Assembly: GCF_963675165.1 (NCBI RefSeq)
Contig: NC_087382.1
Location: 5,720,315-5,784,314, forward strand
From: Halichondria panicea
Taxonomy: Eukaryota > Porifera > Demospongiae > Suberitida > Halichondriidae
Reading direction: 5' to 3'
Length of the DNA: 64,000 nt
Positions 59,024-64,000 of this stretch are shown here, piece after piece. Each line of letters opens with the position of its first letter. The stretch's first letter is position 1. Below the pieces are notes generated by a model that ran no database searches, was not told the origin of the DNA, and saw nothing but the letters and a program-made list of their open reading frames with translations. The translations under genes were made by a program, and so were the position numbers.

Positions 59024-59142
59024 GTACCATGCTAGCCTCGACCCTAGGCCGATCTGTCTCCAATTGAACGCTATATATAGGTCGACTCCTAGCAGCATTC
59101 AATTGGAGACGGATCGGCCTAGGGTCGAGGCTAGTACCATAC
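59024..59142. mobile_element. TAGCCTCG hairpin element, copy 3, with 9-bp target duplication
   Basis: Body 59,033-59,133: TAGCCTCGACCCTAGGCCGA pairs with TCGGCCTAGGGTCGAGGCTA, and inner arms CTCCAATTGAA..TTCAATTGGAG add to the stem. Flanks GTACCATGC and GTACCATAC differ by one base. The inner part resembles the copy at 3017. A lone arm (GGCCTGGTCTCGAGGCTAG) is at 59,308. Confidence 0.8.
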
Positions 59143-59916
59143 ATACATGTGTGCACTGATATGTAATGGTGTTCAGAGAAACAAGGTCACCCATCATGAC
59201 GAATGGTTTAATTTTGCTCAAGAGACTATATATAATGTACACAAGCCAGCTCTTGCTAGCGTTGAGACCATGAGCGGCTTGGTATCAAGGTAAGTGCAAG
59301 TGTAATGGCCTGGTCTCGAGGCTAGCGCAAGACTGACCTGTATCTCTGCATGTATGTGCTTCTCAGCAAAATTGGTGGAAATAATCATTTGACCACCCCT
59401 GAAAAACAAAACAAATTTAAAGTCTAAATGAGTTGAATTGGGCCCTTCAGAATGGTGTCATAACACTGTCATAGTTCGCTAAATTTGATTTTTCATTATA
59501 TACCTTTGGGTTAAAAAGCACTTCTATAATCTATATACTCTATAGTTGTAGAGCTGATAAACTTGCAATTAATGTACCCCACCCACACACATCTATACAG
59601 CATTATAAAATTCTAAACAGGACACATTTCCCCAAACAAATCGATATTCTGCTGCAAGGTCAACTCTACGCATGTACATGGCTGATCCTATATAAGGAAA
59701 CACATCCTTAGGCTTTATACAAATTATAGAGGAAGCAGACAATTAAGATCTACGTTATTATTTATTTCCATGTAGGAAAGGTATACAAGCAGGCAACCAC
59801 CCACGATGGCTATAGAGAGAATAATTAAGGAAAGAGGAAATGAACTCCATTATGATCCCAACGATCAGCCATCTTGGCTTGTACATGCATGCAACTTCAT
59901 AATGTATGGTCACTTA

Positions 59917-59926
59917 GTATATAAGG
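59917..59926 (+). promoter_or_regulatory. TATA-like box upstream of the 60.15-kb gene
   Basis: AGTATATAAGG at about 59,917 is the only TATA-like motif in the 230 bp before the start; the 5' UTR would be split by an intron ending at the CAG at 60,150. The stretch 58,700-59,900 contains no other supported gene. Confidence 0.4.
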
Positions 59927-60153
59927 AGATTATTTAAGGGCACTTACACTACCGTATATATTGTCTAGTACATCACTCAAGACAACCTGATCAAAGAATC
60001 AATCAATCTTACTCCAACTGTCAAGCCCAAGTCAAAACAGTACGAACCTCACTTCAATATATAGTCATCGACTATAAATCTATAGTATATATAATTACGC
60101 ACCACTATTAAACACATGCATGCACACACATAATAATCGTGTCTTTGCAGGGA

Positions 60154-60821
60154 ATGAAGACTGCATTCTTTCTCCTCCTAGCCTGTGTTGTGGTGGCCTA
60201 CAGTCAATTTCCTGAACCTACAGTGGAGCAAGCACGGTGCTTGGTAGATGGAACAAGAAACAACTCTACCTTACAACAATGTCAAACAATGATTTTATCT
60301 ATGGTACGTCAAGTTATAAATATTGCTAATTAATTAGCTAATTTATAGTGTCCTATTATTCTTCAATTTTGCTAGTTCCTATAGAAGTCTCCAAAAAAGA
60401 TGCTAGCATAATTTGCCAAGCCCTATTGTCGGTCCCTATTTGATAACACATTATACGTACACCTAAAGCTAATTAAGTCGTTGCTCGAAATTTTTTCACA
60501 TCATTATAGATGGGTGACCGGGAAATTTGTAGCCTCTCGTGCATCGGCGATTATTCGATGTTGATCGATGACTGTCAAATCACACCAAACCCAGTGACAG
60601 CTAGTAAGTTATAAGTATACTTTACATGCTGGTTTCTGTACACATGCACTGACATGAGATTATTAACCAACCAAAATCCCTAACTGCATGCATGTACCGC
60701 GCCATGCATGCATGTCACTCTTTCATCTTACTTTCCAGCTTGCAGTGATGCTGCATCTACAGTTGCTGTCCCAATGATGGTGATTATTGGAATAGTCGTG
60801 GCTACGGCCTCACTGTTTTAA
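60154..60821 (+). CDS. one-module cysteine-rich secreted protein, probable GPI anchor (intact)
   Basis: Coding exons 60154-60303, 60510-60603 and 60739-60821 (TAA) give 108 residues. The ATG lies 3 bases inside an exon that begins after TTTGCAG at 60,150, so there is an upstream untranslated exon, not located. Signal peptide MKTAFFLLLACVVVAYSQ. One module: ARCLVDG, 13 residues between Cys, then CSLSC, Cys and TPNPV. The end reads CSDAASTVAVPMMVI and then GIVVATASLF, hydrophobic to the last residue, as in GPI signals. Closest relative here: the minus-strand gene at 36.7-38.1 kb, with the same three coding exons and phases 0 and 1. Two N-glycosylation sequons (NNS, NST overlapping) are near residue 39. 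Function unknown. Confidence 0.85.
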
Positions 60822-61020
60822 GCACCAAGGAGACTATAACTATACTTAGATTAAGATTCTGAGTAAGCTAGTGCATGTTATGGCAACTTTATGTACAATG
60901 TCAAGTATAATACATTAGGATGAATTATTGGTTATTAATGTTGCGATTTGAATAATGAATGCCAAACTAATGTCCAGTACTGTTGCTTAAAATCTATGGC
61001 ACTCCATTTGTTTCCTTATA

Positions 61021-61050
61021 GTAAATTATATATATATATATATATAGTAT
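61021..61050. repeat. (TA)n tract
   Basis: A TA-rich run near 61,027-61,046. From 60,850 to 61,460 I see no gene. Confidence 0.7.
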
Positions 61051-61463
61051 AGTAGTATATTTAAAGATCTACATGGGAAGTACATGAGAAAAGTGTAAAC
61101 TGTCAAAAGAGAAGGGTGCATGCATACATCATCATATGGCTAACCACCCTCCTATATATACCGCTCAAAGCCCATGGCTAAATTCACTCCATATAAACAA
61201 GCCTTTAGAGATGCCCTATATCTCTGCGCTATATGGTTGGACCCTATTCCCTCGAAATGTGCCTGTGGTTCAATTGCTAGTATATACAATAGCGACAAAA
61301 GAGTGTCACTATCCAGTACCATTGCTCACCTGGTCGAGTCATTTGATTCTCAGGTATATGGATGCACCCAGAAACGCCTGCCCACTCGAGGAAATCTGAT
61401 GAGACCGACATTTGTAGTCTCGCGGACCCATATATCGGCTGATCCACGAGACTAAGACTTTTG

Positions 61464-61554
61464 GCGGTGCAGAAGTTGATGACTTCCTGGTATGAACTAT
61501 CAAAAACATGTCTTTGATAGTTCATGCATACCAGGAAGCATCGAAGGCTTCACC
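61464..61554. mobile_element. foldback hairpin, about 91 bp
   Basis: CGGTGCAGAAGTTGATGACTTCCTGG.. is summarised as two arms: CGGTG..CTTCCTGGTATGAACT and AGTTCATGCATACCAGGAAG..CACCG, with a loop around AAAACATGTC. Nearly all stem. Confidence 0.75.
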
Positions 61555-61640
61555 GTTTTGCTGCACACGCTTGCAAAAGTTCTCGATGCATGGCCTCAAT
61601 AACGTTAGTGTTGTTGAATGTTCTGCCCTAATCCCGGACA

Positions 61641-61839
61641 TACCGTATTTCGGGGGACAAAATATTCATGGTTCAGCAATATTGAGACATTTCGTGGATA
61701 ATATTTTCGTGGTTGCTGCTTGGATTGTAGGTAAAGGTAGGCAAGGTCGCTTCATTCGTGGGTAAAATATTCGTGGTCAGACCTCCAACCACGAAAACCA
61801 CGAATATTTTGCCCCACGAAAATTACCCGCTATACGGTA
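61641..61839. mobile_element. MITE with TACCGTAT ends
   Basis: TACCGTATTTCGGGGG and, inverted, CCCGCTATACGGTA bound about 200 bp holding several TTCGTGG/CCACGAA inverted pairs and AAAATATTC. Related motifs are in the degenerate repeat at 16,980-17,170. Confidence 0.8.
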
Positions 61840-61863
61840 GTTAGCAAAGCGTAAGGTTTGTAC

Positions 61864-61910
61864 TAGCCTCGAATCCAGGCCGATAAATTAATTGGCCTGG
61901 ATTTGAGGCT
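61864..61910. mobile_element. TAGCCTCG hairpin element, copy 4
   Basis: TAGCCTCGAATCCAGGCC pairs with GGCCTGGATTTGAGGCT with one mismatch around a short AT-rich loop. No clear flanking duplication. Confidence 0.65.
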
Positions 61911-61916
61911 GTTACC

Positions 61917-61998
61917 CATAGATACTATCAGGAGCCCATAAATAATCTTATTTATGGGCTCCTGATACTATAAATTACAGTAATTTATAGTATCTATG
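61917..61998. other. nested palindrome, 82 bp
   Basis: CATAGATACTATCAGGAGCC is part of an outer stem with ATAGTATCTATG; inside are AGGAGCCCATAAATAA..TTATTTATGGGCTCCT and AAATTACAGTAATTT. Several alternative folds are possible. Confidence 0.7.
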
Positions 61999-62510
61999 TG
62001 TTACCTGTTTCCGTCATCGAGCCCAGACAGACTGAAGTGTATATGAGCCTCCCAGGCCTGATCCATGGGCAAAACACTACTAAGTTGAGTAGCAGCACTC
62101 TATGGACAAGTTTTTCTTCTTCTGAAAGCCGGGCTGCAATGGCATTCCAAATAAACAAAATTAGGCATAACTCGATGATCGGATCAGTGGACCAAAGTGG
62201 CCAACTTGAATTTAGCACTGTGACCACAGAATCTGAAATTAGCTTTTGGCTATCAGCTTAGCTTTCACCTATCAGCTATCAGCTTTCAGTCAGTGTACAG
62301 TGGACCTAAGTGGCCAAGTTGAATTTAGCACTGTGACCACAGAATCTAATGCATATGAAATTAGATTTTGACTATCAGCTCAGCATTCAGCTTTTGGCTT
62401 ATCAGCTATCAGTGAACCAGATCAGATCATCACGCTGAATTTTGCATAGAAATAAACTTTTCGCAAGCAGCAAATTAAATCAGCTAAGGCTGTAGCTAGC
62501 TATCAGCTAT

Positions 62511-62640
62511 CTAGCTATCCAAAGGAGGTACGACATCCGCGTGTCTTTAACACACACATTCCGAACTTTGACCTAAGAAATGTGTGTCTAAAACGTTTCC
62601 TTTGACACGCGGATGTCGTACCTCCTCTGCTAGCTATCGG
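62511..62640. mobile_element. hairpin element inserted in the left arm of the giant palindrome
   Basis: GGAGGTACGACATCCGCGTG pairs with CACGCGGATGTCGTACCTCC, with a further complementary ACACACATT/AATGTGTGT pair inside. CTAGCTATC flanks it on both sides, a possible 9-bp target duplication, but the area is locally repetitive. The right arm of the palindrome lacks it. Confidence 0.75.
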
Positions 62641-63803
62641 CTCTCTGCACGGCCAGTCCCACATCTAGTCTGGCCACGCCCCCCAATTAAATTAAAATGA
62701 GGCTGCTAACATTACTACTAGGATTTTAATCTAAGTTAACCATGTGACTTTCAATTTTTTATGCATCCATGACATATCAAAAATCAATCCATAACTCGAT
62801 AAAGTATTACCAAGTATCGTAATCTAGGGCGATAGGTTCTTAGTGAATCTGGATAAAGTTAAGTATGGCATCTTGAAAGGATATTGTCACACATCAGTTT
62901 GGTGTATACAGATATCTTCCAACATAATGATTAATACTCAACCTGCAACTGTTCAATGTTTGTTGTTTGTTTGACCACCTTAAGGTTGTTCCTGGGAAAT
63001 AAGGGCGTGTACAGGGTGAATTTGCTCCACCACACTGCACGTCACAGTCTCAATCAAGCAATACTCGACAGTGGGGACAGGATGAGCCTAAATCAAACCA
63101 CCTATGGATTATATTATGTGTGACCTGCGCCGGGCGATAGGTGATTTGATTTAAGCTCCTCATGTCCCCATGTCGAGTATTGTTTGATTGAGACTGGAAC
63201 GTGCAGTGTGGTGAAGCAAATTCACCCTTTACACGCCCTTATTTCCAAGGAACAACCTTAAGTGATCAAACAAACAAACATTTGCAGGTTGAACTAGCTG
63301 AGTATTAATCATTATGTTGGAAGTACACCAAACTGATGTGTGACAATAAGCATTCCCTTCAAGATGCCATACTTGACTTTCTCCAGATTCACTAAGAACC
63401 TGTCTGCCGTAGAGATTACGATACTTGGTAATTACTAATTAATTAATAAGTTATGGATTGATTTTTTAATTATTATGTCATGGATGCATAAAAAAATTTG
63501 AAAATCCTAGCAGTAATGTTAGTAGCCTCATTAATTTGGGAGGGCGTGGTCAAACTAGGCCAGCGAGATATATATAGCCATACAGAGAGCTGATAGCTAG
63601 CTAGCTACAGCCTTAGCTGATTTAATTTGCTACTTGCAAAAAGTTAATTTCTATGCAAATTCAGCGTGATGATCTGATCTGGTTCACTGATAGCTGATAA
63701 GCCAAAAGCTGAAAGCTGAGCTGATATATATAATTTTATAGTAATTTCATACGCATTAGATTCTGTGGTCACAGTGCTAAATTCAACTTGGCCACTTAGG
63801 TCC

Positions 63804-63878
63804 ACTGTATACTAGCCTCGAGACCAGGCCGATTAAAATACGTATTTTAATAGGCCTGGTCTCGAGGCTACTGTATAC
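63804..63878. mobile_element. TAGCCTCG hairpin element, copy 5, with target duplication and empty site
   Basis: Body 63,813-63,870: TAGCCTCGAGACCAGGCCGA pairs with TAGGCCTGGTCTCGAGGCTA around TTAAAATACGTATTTTAA. ACTGTATAC occurs on both sides (63,804-63,812 and 63,870-63,878). The other arm of the giant palindrome has the uninterrupted site once (inverse of GTGTACAGT, 62,292-62,302). Confidence 0.85.
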
Positions 63879-64000
63879 TGACTGAAAGCTGATAGCTGAT
63901 ACATAGGTGAAAGCTGAGCTGATAAGCCAAAAGCTGAAAGCTAAGCTGATACCCAAAAGCTAATTTCAGATTCTGAGGTCACAGTGCTAAATTCAAGTTG

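Larger units (their letters stand above)
62202..64000. repeat. giant imperfect palindrome, arms about 0.9 kb, runs off the window
   Basis: The left arm starts at about 62,202 (CAACTTGAATTTAGCACTGT) and its inverse ends at 64,000. The centre is near 63,110 (AACCACCTATGGATTATATT). Matching pieces include GATCAGATCATCACGCTGAA, AAATCAATCCATAAC, TGTGTGACAATA/TATTGTCACACA and AGGGCGTGTA..TACACGCCCT. Each arm carries a private insertion: 62,520-62,628 on the left and 63,813-63,870 on the right. No coding sequence. It may be a very large foldback element or an inverted duplication. Confidence 0.88.

Noticed and set aside
59218-59300. Possible 5' exon (ATGAGCGGCTTGGTATCAAG then GTAAGT) for the 60.15-kb gene
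   Set aside because: Its phase would throw the 60,151 exon out of frame; no other partner found.

Overview
The window is animal nuclear DNA. Genes are split by short GT-AG introns, and transposable elements of many kinds fill most of the space: TIR and foldback MITEs, piggyBac, hAT and non-LTR relics, satellites and microsatellites. AT-rich spacers are crowded with small palindromes such as TGCATGCA and ATAATTAT. There is no ribosomal or organellar gene, no bacterial operon, and I recognise no tRNA. A demosponge (Amphimedon-like) is the most likely source, judged from gene compactness and TE style; this is inference.

Layout: 0.7-6.1 kb holds the C-terminal eleven exons of a secreted CUB-like protein that I cannot name. 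6.7-7.2 kb is a decayed beta-helix repeat. 7.2-16.6 kb is one dead gene stretched by insertions, the largest a 6.6 kb CACTG-ended element carrying an intact two-exon piggyBac transposase whose intron is a minisatellite of about 12 units. 18.5-24.7 kb is a cluster of one intact and three broken members of the main gene family. 25-36 kb is nested repeats, including a foldback element with arms of about 0.5 kb and a series of duplicated exon-like cassettes. 36.6-38.1 kb holds a short intact family member on the minus strand. 38-50 kb is repeats: two opposed hAT derivatives, three copies of another element, a 343-bp satellite and a 718-bp tandem duplication. 50.2-52.6 kb holds a transposon-type gene on the minus strand and broken sushi exons. 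55-56 kb is a non-LTR retrotransposon relic. 57.0-60.8 kb holds two more intact family members. 62.2-64.0 kb is a giant palindrome running off the end.

The main discovery is a family of small secreted cysteine-rich proteins: signal peptide, one or two exon-pair modules, and a C-terminal hydrophobic tail suggesting a GPI anchor. Four members look intact: 18,496-19,846, 36,655-38,077 (minus), 57,004-58,692 and 60,154-60,821. At least four more are relics. Two members have one module (about 106-108 aa) and two have a duplicated module (187-188 aa), with identical exon phases. I know of no described family with this pattern, and their function is unknown.

A second discovery is a family of tiny hairpin elements with TAGCCTCG ends. 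Their arms differ between copies but stay self-complementary within most copies, and several carry 8-9 bp target duplications. One of them can be compared with its empty site inside the window.
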